This document shows, one piece after another, positions 1 to 11,708 of a DNA stretch of 64,000 bases (the stretch's first letter is position 1; each line of letters begins with the position of its first letter). Below the pieces are notes generated by a model that saw only the letters and a program-made list of their open reading frames with translations, searched no databases and was not told the origin of the DNA. Location: the NCBI RefSeq assembly GCF_040712315.1, contig NC_134017.1, forward strand, positions 20,981,822-21,045,821. Reading direction: 5' to 3'. Origin of the DNA: Castanea sativa. Its lineage: Eukaryota; Streptophyta; Magnoliopsida; Fagales; Fagaceae. The position numbers and the translations under genes are program-made.

Positions 1-1084
1 ATGTCAACTTTTGATTGATTTTTATCATTTTCAAGTACATGCAATGAACAATGTGAAAATGTTGATATCCAATTAGAAGTTGACATATAAGTAGAGTGTG
101 GATTTGGACATGAAAATGTGTGTCCTTAGCATTTCTTAAATTTCTAAATATTTTTTAGGGGGTTAAATTCTTATTTTTTTAAGATCAATCTCCAAGTTAA
201 ATTTAAAATTTTCAGAATTTAAATTAGTATAATAATCTAAACGATTTAGGAATTGATTTGAGACTAACAAAACAATCTCAATTAGTAAATAAGTTTTAAT
301 CTGAAATCAAATTTAAAAGATAAGATAAGATTTAAATGTGATTTGTTTTTGAATGTGATTTAAAATTTTAAACTGTACTTTATCTAAATAATAAAAAGAG
401 ACCTCCAATATATATATATATATATATATAGGAAATTTATTTATTTATTTTTTCCTTTCTTTTTTTTTCTTGTGCTCATGTGATTTCGTACGGGCTTCTG
501 TAATTTGTAGCTCTACGCATGGTTTTCCAACAACAAACGAAACTCATCAACGAGAAAGAAAACAACTCTTTCTCTCTCTCACTCCGAACTCCAGAAAGCT
601 CTATTCTTTGTTCTCTCTCACTCTCTCAACGCATCTCAAACGGTCAGCTTTTTACTTCTTCTTCTTTGTTTAGTCTTAAGGAATTGGATTGTAATTCAAA
701 TCTGATTTTCATTACAATCTGTAAGAAAAACTAGGATTTGCTTCAGCAACTGATATTATATTTTTTTCTGGGAAAAAGTTTTCAGATTTATATAGGCTAG
801 TTTCAGATCCGAATCCGTAAGACACATGGGTTTGAATATAGGTGGAAGATTGAGAACGTTATTGGAATTAGATTGATTTGGGTGTTGAATCTTGTTATTG
901 AAGAACTGGGTTTTCTTTGGAAAGTAGTTTGGAGTTCAGAATTATGAGTTTAAAGTGTATGTCTTTGGTTATTTTGGGTTTTTGAGAATTGGGTTTCAAG
1001 CAATTGGGTTAAAAGAAGCAAAATTTTGTGACTTTGGAGATTTGGAGGGTGGTTTTGGGTGTCTGAGAAGAGGTTGTTGTAGTC
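1..1084 (+). promoter_or_regulatory. SYS1 upstream region and 5' leader
   Basis: This stretch holds no recognisable coding sequence. It is AT-rich up to about 430, with a (TA)n tract at 408-430. From about 560 to 645 it becomes a CT-rich stretch typical of plant 5' leaders. The SYS1 ATG follows at 1085. A leader intron is possible, because the sequence just before the ATG ends in a TTGTTGTAG-like acceptor, but no donor could be chosen with confidence. The transcription start is not resolved. Confidence 0.4.
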
Positions 1085-4000
1085 ATGTTCTATGGTACAG
1101 CACCATGGGACCCTTGGCTTATTGTTGCCCAAATTCTTTGCCTTCAATGCTTATACTATCTCTCTCTAGGAGTATTCTTGACATTTCTAGTCGGGACTCG
1201 AGTGTCTCGGATGAGCCTTGTGTATTTCTTTGATTATGCTGCTGTCACTACCTCTACCGTGACCGGTTGGTGTGTCATTACTTCGTTTTTGCTGAGCTCT
1301 CTTGCAGGGTGAGAATTCCATTTCACTTTTTTTTTTAATTGTAATTTCATTTCTTAGATTGTTTGTTTTTGATGTATGTGGCTTAAATGTGAATCGAAGT
1401 TCATATTTATATTCAGCACTACATTTCTGAATTATGAGAAATTAGAAATATTTGTAGAGTTCTATGATCTATCTCCTGCCTTTTGCTGTCCAACTCAAGT
1501 TTGTGTGAATTTTAATTCATGGTATGATATGGATACGATGATGTTGTTACTAAACCTTTGTTAATTGTGGTGAAGTATATGATTCCACTTTGGTTATTCC
1601 TCTTAATTAAGCACCAAGTTGTCCTTCTCGTATTTTCCTAATTATTTATTTTTTGTTTTTGTTTTTTTTTTTTTTGGTTTTTTTTTTTTGAGAAGATTTT
1701 TTTTTTGGTTTCTGTTTTGTCTTGTATCCAGTAACCTCCCAGTTAAACATCCTCACGTAGGTGTATTTATTTTAGAAACGTATCTTTCAATTACTTTAAC
1801 AGAGAATATGACTTTAGATAAAATAACTTATCAAAAAAAAGAAAAAAAAAAGACTTCAAATAGAATAGAATCAAAGAAAGAATACATGTGGCTGACCTTA
1901 ATTAATTTGTTGAGGATACATAGCTGACCCTGAAATTTGGGATTAAGGCTTGTTGTTTTCTTTCAATTACTTTAGCGTGCAAAAGGTTGGTTATAGGGTT
2001 GTTTGTTGTTGTCATTTAAAGTCTATTGTTAAGCATTCATCTACTGCACGTATACCAATGACAAATATATGATTTTATACATTGCACTTTTGAAGTCTTT
2101 GGGCGATATCCTCTTAATTTTTACAAGATACATATGAGATGCCTAGTGTGGTGACTATGGGTTTTCATGGTCAGCTGTTTTTACCATTCCTCCTTTTTCA
2201 TATCTCATTTTAACAATTAGTTTCTCTTGCCCTCAAACCTTTGATTTTGACCTTTAACGTTTGTGCTTCCTTCTTTTGAGTTCAACTGTTTAACTATTGA
2301 TTACATACTTTTTAAGTTGGGCTAGTAATGTTACTTTTGTGTATTATTAATGCAAGATGGCAATGTGATCATTTGTAATCTTGTTTCCAATTTGGGCTTG
2401 TCTTGTTTAATACTGGACATCCTCAAACTTGAAGCTAATCTAGGGCTCTCCTTAATGTAGTCACTCTAAGATTTGAGCATGGGTAATTTTTCTTCCTCTT
2501 TATATGTGTAGTTCAAGGCATCGTAATGATTTTCCCTTTTGGTTGATGTGACTTGTGCTACCCTTCTCAGAAAAGATGGTGGCTACTTCTGTTCTGGGCT
2601 GAAAGATGTTGGCCATTTTTAGTCTATTTGAACAAAGAGTCCTTTCCCCCCCCTTCTTTCATATTAGTGCTAGAAGCACAGGTTTTCACTTTAATCTCAT
2701 AATGTCTCCAAAATTTGGTGGGCATACTATTAGCTGGTTTCTAGTTGCTTGTTGTTAATAAAAATGGGTTATTCATGAGGATAAATAAAGACTATATTTG
2801 TATTGCCAACATAGAGAATGTATGGTCTAGGTCGCTTTCTATCTGTTGACTGTTGCATGCTTTTACAGGTGGTATTTATGCGATTGTTAGACTTGTTTTT
2901 CTGCTTTGTGAAGATGCCCCATACTTTTAAACTTTATTTATGCTGGTGTTTCCACAACATGTCTTTTATGCAGTTTATTACTTGAGATCATTTTAATTTG
3001 AATTAGATAATGGAACCCTTGTAAAATGTAACCGTTCATATGAATGGTAAGTCTAGAGGCTATTCCTAATAATGTTTCTAGATATGTATTAACTTTTTTT
3101 TTTTTTGGGGGGGGGGGGGGGGGGGTTCAAACGAAGTGGCTTCTCTTGTTAATGAGCAAATGTTTCTTGTTTATGCAGAGCTGGCATTATGCTTTATTTG
3201 ATTGAGAGGGCCAAAAAGTGCTTAGACTTTTCAGCCACAGTGTACATCATCCATCTCTTTATATGCATCATATATGGAGGTTGGCCTTCTTCAATAACAT
3301 GGTGGGTTCTGAATGGCACTGGAGTTGCAGTGATGGCTTTGCTAGGTGAATATCTGTGCATTAAACGTGAACTGCGAGAGATTCCCATTACACGATTACG
3401 TTCAAGTAAGAAATTTTCTTCTGCATGTTCTTATCAAGATAAATTTTCTTCACCGCTATATAATATATTGCTGAAAGAGTTTTATGTTAAATCTGTACCT
3501 GTTTATTAGTTCACTATCAAACAGTAGTTATCCCCCAAAAGAAAAGTTCCCTTTCAACTATGAAGCACGGGTGCGTTTCCGGATTTGGGTGCGGGTGCGG
3601 GTGCGGGACTTGACAATTTTTGAAAAAGTAGGGTGCGGGTGTGGTGGGATGCAGTGATTATAAAATTATTAAAAATTTTATTATTTATATTTTCTATATA
3701 TTTTTACTATTAAAATATTTTTAAAAAACACATTAGATTCACAAAACGAAGAAAGAAGGCAAGAAACACAAAACAAAACACAAAAAAAAAAAGAAAACAC
3801 AATAGAAGCAACAAATTAATATTCAGAATAAAATTGATTCAAGGCCGATTTCCTTCTAATCAAGCCATTGGCTGCCCCAACGAAGGCTCTTTTGAAACAA
3901 AAGAATGTAGTTTAAAATTGGCATGAATTTTTCTAGGCCTTCCTCTTCTCATAACCTTTGTCTATGATAGCCTCACAGCTGACAAGTCAAGACCCTACTC

Positions 4001-7000
4001 TTTCTTAACTCATACTCCTATGTATTAAGTTACATAATAAAATGAAAATCCTTAACTCTTTTTTTATTTATTATTTTTTAGAAAAAGATAAAATCCTAAA
4101 CATAAAGCAACGCCTTTTTGTTTTTCCAATTATGCCTTTCACATGTGCCTAACTACCTCACTATCTTCCATTCCTTCACTTCACACCAAGTGTCCTACAC
4201 TCTCACCTAATCATGCCACGTATCGACAATATCAGATCATGCACTGAGAATCTGCCACATGTACCCATCTCAACTATAACATGTCACATCAAGGTAAAAT
4301 GACCAAAACTGCTACATGACTTTGGGTGCAACTAGGGGGTCTAATAGAATACAAAGCAAGGGGAATTTTGGGGTAATCAAAGTCTTTTTATATTGCAACT
4401 CACTTTGTCACAGGCCAACAGCGTAGCAGTTGTGTTGATGAATATGGCTCTTTGAATTCAGTCGTGGATTTCAACTCAATGGTAAGGCTTAGGTTTCAGT
4501 TTTTTGCTAGTGCAATGCATGATTCAAGGCCGATTTCGGCCGCTGGCCGATACGATCTGATTTGGCCGATATGACCCGATTCTGGCCAAATTGGCCCGGT
4601 TTGGCGCGAATCAAAGCTGAATTGGAGTGAATTGGAGTGAAAGAAGAGATGGTCAATCGATTCACCATTACTCTTGCACATGTAGCACCAATCCAAAATC
4701 CACAACTTCCTTTTTTGTAAATTATCAATTGTCACGCATTTTCCTAAGGCAGCAGTCCATACAAAGAAAGCTACTCTAGAGAGAATCTTCTGCTTCCAAA
4801 TACTTCTCCAAGGAAAACCGAAGATAGTAGGACCAGCTAAAATTCTATATTGATGAAAGCAATATCTTCTGGGGTTTTTTTTTTTTTTTGGTTGGAAAAT
4901 GATGAAAGCAATGCTTTATATTGATTTTATTTATCATTACATAATCCAATACATTTGTAGTGAGTTCTAGCTCAAATGACACCTCCTCTCCTGAAAAGAG
5001 CATGGTGAAGGGTAAAGTTGATTGTTTAAAACCCACTAGGTGTGTGTGTAATTACCAATTAAAGGGAAAAAAAATCCATAATCCAGGAGCACCGGCACTA
5101 ATGCTTGTTAGACGGAATGGAACATTAAACTTCCACATCTCCCCCCTGCTCTCTTGATGCTCAACCCTTTGGGTCAACCTTCTCTTTTATGGAGATTTTC
5201 AATTGTTGACCCCTTGTGGGTTGATCATAGCTTGTATTCATGATCTCAAGCAGCCATCAAATTTTTTATTATTCATTGTTGAGGTGCATTGTTATATTTC
5301 TTTCCAGCACTTGTTGAATGTGTAAAGGTTCACTTGCTTTGCATTTTCATTATTGATTTTGATATGGTATAATATGGTTTGATAGTGTGATATTCTTTTA
5401 AATCTCTTCACGTGCACTGAAGAAGTTGCTGGTTGATATTTGTTTATTTATCTACTTAATGATGTGAAGAAATTTTGACCTTTTCTATCTGATTGAATCC
5501 ATGAGTGAGTTGTGGGCAAGTTAATCTTTGGTTATTTATCTCCCATTAGAAATTAGTCCATCCCTGTGTTTTGCACAGGACTTCTTTTAACCCATTGCAC
5601 CTTGGAAGCTTCTAAAAATGTCTATTTTGTATTCTCAAATACACATTTAAAAAAAAATTGGAAACTCATATATCTTCCTTAAACAGATTAATCAATCATT
5701 TTGGGAGTAAGCCCCTGTAATTAACTTGAGACAGACTTTCATTTAACCAAATTAGTTGTAAGTAGCAGTTTTCAATTAGTTCTCATTAAGGAATAAGATT
5801 CCTGGAAAATGAAGTTGTTTTGTGGTTTTTAATGGGGATGCTGGTGCTTCACTTTTGAAAGGGGAAAAAAAAATGAATCCACTCATGTTGTTTATGTACC
5901 TAATTATTCTAGATGGTCCCTTACACTTAAATAAAAAGATTCATTATTTCAAATCCACTTGCTTTGAAATAAAACAGGTTTGTTGCTTTATAGATAGATT
6001 TCATTGTTAATTTGAAAAATTATTTTTTTTGATTCGCTATAAAAATATATTAAAAAGTAGGGTGTCACCTGAGTATACATGAAGTATACATCAAGGACAA
6101 AAACAAATTAAGTGCATAAAGTACAAAAGTCCATGAAACCATGAAACCATAGACCGAAGAAAAAGAACGAAAGCCTAACATTGCAATTCAATCCAGAAGA
6201 GTCTTAAGGAAGAAGAGTTTGAGATTTGAAACTGATCTCTCTAAATCCTCAAGATGCCGGTTATTCCTTTCCCTCCAAATGCACCACATCAAACAATGGG
6301 GCACAACCATCCAAATAGCAGCATTCCGATGCCTCCCAAACTTTCCTTGCCAACAAGCCAATAGCTCCACCACTGTTTTTGGCATAACCCAGTAAATGCC
6401 AAACAAAGTAAACACCATAGACCACAAATCAAAAGCGATAAGGCAATGGATAAGGTATTGGTCTACTAATTCCCCGTTTCTTTTACAAATACAACACTAA
6501 TCCAAAATCAAATTATCCATTTCCTAAGATTATCGATAGTCAAAATATTCCCTAAAGCTGCAGTCCAAACAAAAAAAAAAAAACTCTAGAAGGGACCTAA
6601 GACTTTCAAACAGTCTTCCAAGGGAAAGACTGATCGAAACTTTTTGTCAGACTGGTAATAAGAATGAACAACAAAACCTCTTCCCATACACGTCTTATCA
6701 TCCCCAACTCCTCTCAAAGAAGCTCCATTGGGTAACCAATCAGATTAAGGCTTTTAGGAAATTTGTGGGGACTTCATTGGAGGGTTTTGAGGAGCAAATC
6801 ATGGGGTTGTTTTTAGCACTAGAGGCCAGAAAGAGAAATAAACATGTGGTGGGTGATTAGAAGAAGCTAGTAAAATTAGGGCAGAAAGGTCAGCGAGAGT
6901 TGAAAAACTTAAGGAGTTGTTTGAATGTTGAGTATAGTTCAACTGCACGAAGGATAGTTCAACTACACGAAGGAGCGTAAGTAGTGAGTGGGCTGTTGTG

Positions 7001-10000
7001 GTTCATAAATGAATTTAAAGATTATTTCTTGGAATGTTAGAGGGTTGAATAAGCAGGATAAAAGGCTCCGGGCTAGAAATTTGATTAGGAATTGGAGCCT
7101 GATGTTGTCTGTCTTCAAGAAACTAAAATGGAGTTGATAACCAGAGCTGTGATTCGCAGTTTGTGGGGTGGCCAACATGTTGATTGGTCATATGTAGGCT
7201 CTTGTGGAGTTTTTGGAGGGGTGTTGCTGATGTGGGACACGCAGGTTGTAGATAAAGTGGAGGTAGCAGTGGGAAGCTTTTCTGTGTCTTGTAAATTTAA
7301 CAGTGTGTGTGACCAATTCGTTTGGGCATTTACTGGAGTATATGGTCCTAACTCAGTTAGTGACAAAAGACTTTTATGGGAGGAGTTGTTTGGATTAAGT
7401 AGTTGGTGGAATGTTCCTTGGTGTGTGGGAGGTGACTTTAATGTAGTAAGATTTCCTTCCGAACGTGTTGGTTCTAATATTTTTATAGCTACTATGCGTG
7501 AGTTCTTTGATTTTATTTCTGCGCAAGGTCTGATCGATATCCCCTCGGAAGGAGGAAATTTTACCTGGTCTAATTCTAGGGAAGTTGAGTCGAAGGCATG
7601 GTTGGATAGATTCTTGTTCTTTACAGATTGGGAGGCTAAGTTTCCTGCTGTGTGCCAGAGAAGAATGTCTAGGCTTTTATCAGATCACTTTCTGATTGTT
7701 CTAGAGGGTGGTTCCTTCTAGTATAGGGCTAGGAGACCATTTAGATTTGAGAACATGTGGCTTAAGGATGAAGAATTTGTGGAAAGGGTGTGTTCTTGGT
7801 GGGACTCTTGTCATGTTCAAGGTGCTCTGAGTTATGTGTTGGCAAATAAATTGAAGTTGTTCAAAAATGATTTAAAAAAATGGAATGTGGAGGTGTTTGG
7901 AAATGTAGAAGAACGGGGTAAATAGTTGTGGAAGGACCTTAGTAAGTTTAATACTATTGAGGAGAGTCGTGGTCTAATGGCAGAGGAAAATCTAGATTTG
8001 GAAAGAATTCGGGGGGAACTTGAAAAAGCTACTCTGCTAGAAGAAATTAGTTTGAGGCAAAAATCTAGAGTAGTGTGTATTAGAGAAGGAGATAGGAACA
8101 CTAAATTCTTCCATCGTATAGCCAATTCTCACAAAAGATTTAAGTCCATAGATAGGATTATGGTGGATGGAGAGCTGTCTTCAGATCCGGAGGATATAGC
8201 AGAGTGTATTTCTTGCTTCTATAGGCAGCTCTATTTTGAAGATGTGGTTAATAGACTTGTCCTTGATGACGTGGAATTCTCTAGAATTTATGAGGAGGAT
8301 GCTATTTGTTTAGATAGGCCGTTTGATGAGGATGAGGTGTATAGGGTGATCCATGGCTTTAATGGCGATAAGGCTCCTATGGCCCAGATGGTTTTTCCAT
8401 GGCTTTCTTCCACTCTTGCTGGAGTGTGTTGAAAGGAGAGAATATGGAAGTTTTTCAGAATTTTCATAATCAAGCTGTTTTTGAGAAGAGTCTTAATATT
8501 GTTTTTCTTGCCCTTATTCCTAAAAAGATAGATGCTGTGGAGATTAAGGATTTTAGGCCAATCAATTTAGTCGGTGGGATGTACAAGATTATCTCGAAGG
8601 TGTGGCTAAGCAGTTCCAAAGGTTGGTACATAGGCTTATCTCAGATTCTCAGAATGCTTTTGTAAAAGGTAGACAAATCTGAATTTTGTGTTAATTGCTT
8701 CTGAATGTATTGATAGTAGATTGAAGACAGGAATTTCAAGGGTGTTGTGTAAGTTGGATGTGGAGAAGGCATATGATCATGTAAATTGGGGTTTTCTAAT
8801 TTATATGTTGCAATGTTGTGGGTTTTCTTAAAAGTGGAGAAAATGGATTATGCGTTGTATTTCTGTGGTTAAATTTTCTGTTTTGATTAATGGGAGTCCT
8901 ACGGATTTTTTGGAAGCTCTAGAGGGATTAGGCATGGAGATCCTTTATCTCCGTTGCTCTTTGATGTTGTTATGGAGGCCTTGAGTTGTAAGTTGGATGC
9001 AGCAGCAGCTGCTGTACAGTTTTCGGGCTTTTTCGTAGGCTTTACACCTAGTACTTCAATGATGGTGCCTCACCTTTTATTTGCGGATGACACCCTTATT
9101 TTTTGTGATGCTGACCCCTATTAGTTGGTTATTTTGAGGGAGATTCTGAATCGATCTGAGGAGGCTTCAAGATTAAGAATTAATTTGGGGAAATTAGAGT
9201 TGGTACCAGTTGGTGAAGTTCGTAATTTGGATGTGTTGGTGGAATTGTTGGGTTGTAGGCATTCTTCCCTTCCTTTGACATATTTGGGACTTTCTTTGGG
9301 GGCTAGATTCAAGGACATGTCAATCTGGAATCCAATATTAGAAAAGATGGATCAAAGACTAGCAGGGTGGAAGAGGCTTTATTTATCTAAGGGGAGTAAG
9401 GTAACTCTTATTAAAAGTACTCTGTCATCCTTACCTACTTATTTCCTTTCCATTCTTTCTTTACCTGAGAAGGTCTGCTATGTATGGAGAAATTACAAAG
9501 AGATTTTCTTTGGAGTGGTGTTAGTGGTGATTCTAGGTCACACCTGGTGATATGGGCTAAGGTTAAGCCTATATAGGTTGGAGGGCTAGGAAGAAGACGT
9601 CTGAGAACATTTAATTCTACTTTGTTGGGCAAGTGGTTGTGGAGGTATGGGTTAGAAACAGATGCACTATGGAGGAGGGTTATAGAGGCAAAATATGGGA
9701 ATGCTTGGGGTGGTTGGTGCACGAAAAAGGTGACAAGTGCGTATGGTGTTAGCCTCTGGAGATTTATTAGAAGTGGTTGGCTGAACTTCTCTAAACTCCT
9801 ACAGTATAATGTAGGTGATGGTAGTAGAGTAAAGTTTTGGTACCATGTGTGGTGTGGGGATTGTACCCTTAAAGAGGTTTTTTAAGATCTTTACTGCCTT
9901 AGTAGGGCAAGGGATTCTTCTATGGCGGAGGTTATGTGTTAGATTGGTGGGAGGGTTCATTGGAACTTTCAATTTTGTTGTTCATCACAGTATTGGGAGG

Positions 10001-11708
10001 AAGACTCTTTTGATCTGTTTATGGCAATTGTTTACTCTTCGAAAGTGCGGGGGGTTGGCCTTGACAAGGTTTGTTGGAAGCTTGCAAAGAGTAGAGGTTT
10101 TGAGGTTAGAGGTTTCTATTTTTCTTTCTACACTACTACTATTTCCTTCCCTTGGAGGTTGGTGTGGCAATCAAAGGTCCCTCCAAGGCTGGCTTTCTTT
10201 TCATGGTCAGCTGCTCTAGATAAGATTCTTTCTATTGATAACTTGCGCAGTAGTATCATTGTCCTTGATTGGTGCTATATGTGTAAGATGTGTGGGGAGT
10301 CGGTAGATCATCTTTTGCTTCATTGCCCAATAGCTTCTAAGCTGTGGTCCTTGGTGTTTTGCTTGTTTGGAATTCATTGGGTTATGCCATTAAAGGTGTT
10401 TGAGTTCTTTGAGTGTTGGTAAGGTAAATTCAAGCGACATCGCAATATAGATATTTGGAGACTAGTGCCGCATTGATTGATGTGATGTATTTGGAGGGAA
10501 AGGAATGCTAGATGCTTTGAGGGATGTGAGAAGTCTTTGCTAGAGATCGTCTTTTTTCTTGCATACTCTCCTTGTTTGGAGTGTGGATTTGTCGCCATTT
10601 TCTTGTTTTTCCCTTCCTGCTTTACTTGATCATTGTAATTTTGGTTCTTGTTTTTTGCGCCCATAGTACATCCCTAATGTACTCAGGTTGGCTACTTTTT
10701 TTTTAATTAATAAAATTGTTTTGTTACCTATATATATAAAAAAAAAAAAAAAACTGTAAAAGGATTCCAATTCCCAATCTTCGCTGTATCTTCTAAAATT
10801 TAGATCCTATAAAAGAACACCATTTGGGAACTTCCATCAAATCAGCCACATAGGCTTCCTTATTTCGACTTAAAGATAAAAGTCTCGGATAGCACACACA
10901 CAAAGAAGTGTCCCCACACCAAATGTCCTGCCAAAATCTAACAGTAAAACCGGCCCCAACCTCAAATTGGATGTGATGAACAAAGGATGGCCAACCATGG
11001 CTAATAGGTTTCCACAAACTCACTCCATGAGAGCCAGTAATGGGAAGAGAGCACCAACATCCCCCTTCACAACCATACTTTGCCCCTATCACTCTCCTCC
11101 ATAAGGCCTGTTGCTCATTCCCAAATCTCCATAACCATTTTTCAAATCAGGCTTTATTAAAACTTCTCAAACTTCTAATAGCTAAACCTCCGGAATGAAG
11201 AGGAGCGCAAACCGTAGCCCATTTCACTAGGTGAGTTTTTTAAACTTCCCTTTGAAAACTTAACACCTTGGGAAGTCGATTCTGATTGAAAAACTTAACA
11301 CCTTAGATAAGATTCAATTTGGACGGACATATTTGGGTCTTGTAATGTGAATCTTTCTTTTCTGTTGCTCTTTAGTCTTAAGTGTCAAATCATGAAACCC
11401 CCTTTTTTTTTTTGGGTTTTTGTTTTTCCTGTGAATGATGATTGTTGGATTGGCTGTTGAGGTATCATTATTTTTCATTACCATGTTGTTGCAAACTGCA
11501 ATAGAAGTTACATTTTGACTGCATTATCAGTTTGGTTGGTTTACATTTTATTTTATAATTTTTCTTGGGTTGCAAAACTCACGGCCTGAAATAGAATTCT
11601 TCACTGGTTTAAGTTACAGTTTTCTACAAGAATTGGATGAGTGTCCTTTTTCCCCTTGCTGTAGGATCAGCAGAGTTAATTTGAGACTATTTACATGCAG
11701 ATGTTTGA
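1085..11708 (+). CDS. SYS1: SYS1 homologue, Golgi-localised integral membrane protein (3 coding exons)
   Basis: Coding exons are 1085-1308, 3179-3405 and 11701-11708, giving 152 residues, the usual plant SYS1 length. All introns are GT-AG. Exon 1 encodes the start [20 protein letters not shown] and the motif SLVYFFDYA. Exon 2 encodes [19 protein letters not shown] and YGGWPSS, and ends in [10 protein letters not shown]. The last exon adds only 8 coding bases (split Asn, Val, stop). Four hydrophobic segments are visible, near residues 13-37, 58-75, 90-108 and 113-133. In the family, SYS1 sits in Golgi/TGN membranes and recruits the ARFRP1/Arl3-type small GTPase for vesicle traffic. Intron 2 is 8.3 kb and carries nested LINE insertions. 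If it is not spliced, the frame runs on to a stop at about 3507-3509 and gives a longer tail. The family call is firm. The last exon is inferred from splice phase and the typical family ending. Confidence 0.93.
3094..3125 (+). repeat. T13-G19 homopolymer junction in SYS1 intron 1
   Basis: Thirteen T are followed directly by nineteen G, about 50 bases before the exon 2 acceptor at 3178. The G-run could form a G-quadruplex in the transcript, or it could be of uncertain length through sequencing slippage. Confidence 0.85.
3567..3660 (+). repeat. GGGTGC short tandem/degenerate repeat
   Basis: Copies of GGGTGC occur several times within about 90 bases (3570-3610 and 3640-3655). The block lies in otherwise AT-rich intron 2 of SYS1. 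It looks like the edge of a mobile element, but no matching opposite terminus was found. Confidence 0.5.
4526..4620 (+). repeat. GGCCGAT-rich degenerate repeat
   Basis: GGCCGAT-like words recur about five times within 95 bases, next to an antisense LINE remnant. A single related word occurs at about 3843. No function is visible. Confidence 0.4.
4640..4870 (-). mobile_element. LINE remnant, zf-RVT region (antisense to SYS1)
   Basis: Read on the minus strand, the segment encodes the C-terminal reverse-transcriptase zinc-knuckle region of an L1-clade plant LINE: a WTAALGK-like stretch, then [10 protein letters not shown] and [20 protein letters not shown] with the CxxC and H spacing. It is a short fragment with no RT core. 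It covers the same protein region as the remnant at 6021-6745, so it is a separate LINE copy. Confidence 0.7.
6021..6745 (-). mobile_element. 3' half of an antisense LINE, split by a sense LINE
   Basis: On the minus strand this encodes the end of a LINE ORF2 ([20 protein letters not shown], then [11 protein letters not shown]). A 3' tail ends near a T-run at 6021-6028, which reads as a short poly(A) on the minus strand. Its upstream part resumes at 10755-11330, beyond the plus-strand LINE. The two fragments cover consecutive parts of the same protein region, so the plus-strand element most likely inserted into this copy. Boundaries are approximate. Confidence 0.65.
6746..10754 (+). mobile_element. 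Degenerate L1-clade LINE (endonuclease, RT, zf-RVT, poly-A)
   Basis: The order of domains is that of a plant L1 element. The apurinic-type endonuclease starts near 7009 ([10 protein letters not shown]; then [22 protein letters not shown] and a late LLSDHFLI). The RT region spans about 8400-9550 ([40 protein letters not shown]). The C-terminal zf-RVT lies at about 10150-10370 ([34 protein letters not shown]). A typical 3' region and an A-run close the element at about 10739-10754. Frameshifts (for example near 7090 and 8930) and several in-frame stops (7719-7721, 7923-7925, 9122-9124) make it inactive. No full ORF1 is present, so the copy is probably 5'-truncated. The target-site duplication was not resolved and the 5' edge is approximate. 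It lies in SYS1 intron 2 in the sense orientation. Confidence 0.85.
10755..11330 (-). mobile_element. 5' part of the split antisense LINE
   Basis: On the minus strand, 11092-10793 encodes a LINE segment ([27 protein letters not shown]). The plus-strand LINE encodes the equivalent segment at 9700-9870. It stops at the poly-A end of the plus-strand element and continues at about 6745 and below, consistent with nested insertion. The outer edge near 11330 is approximate. Confidence 0.65.

Noticed and set aside
7115..7366. Minus-strand open frame over the LINE endonuclease
   Set aside because: Antisense shadow of the plus-strand endonuclease frame, which carries the family motifs.
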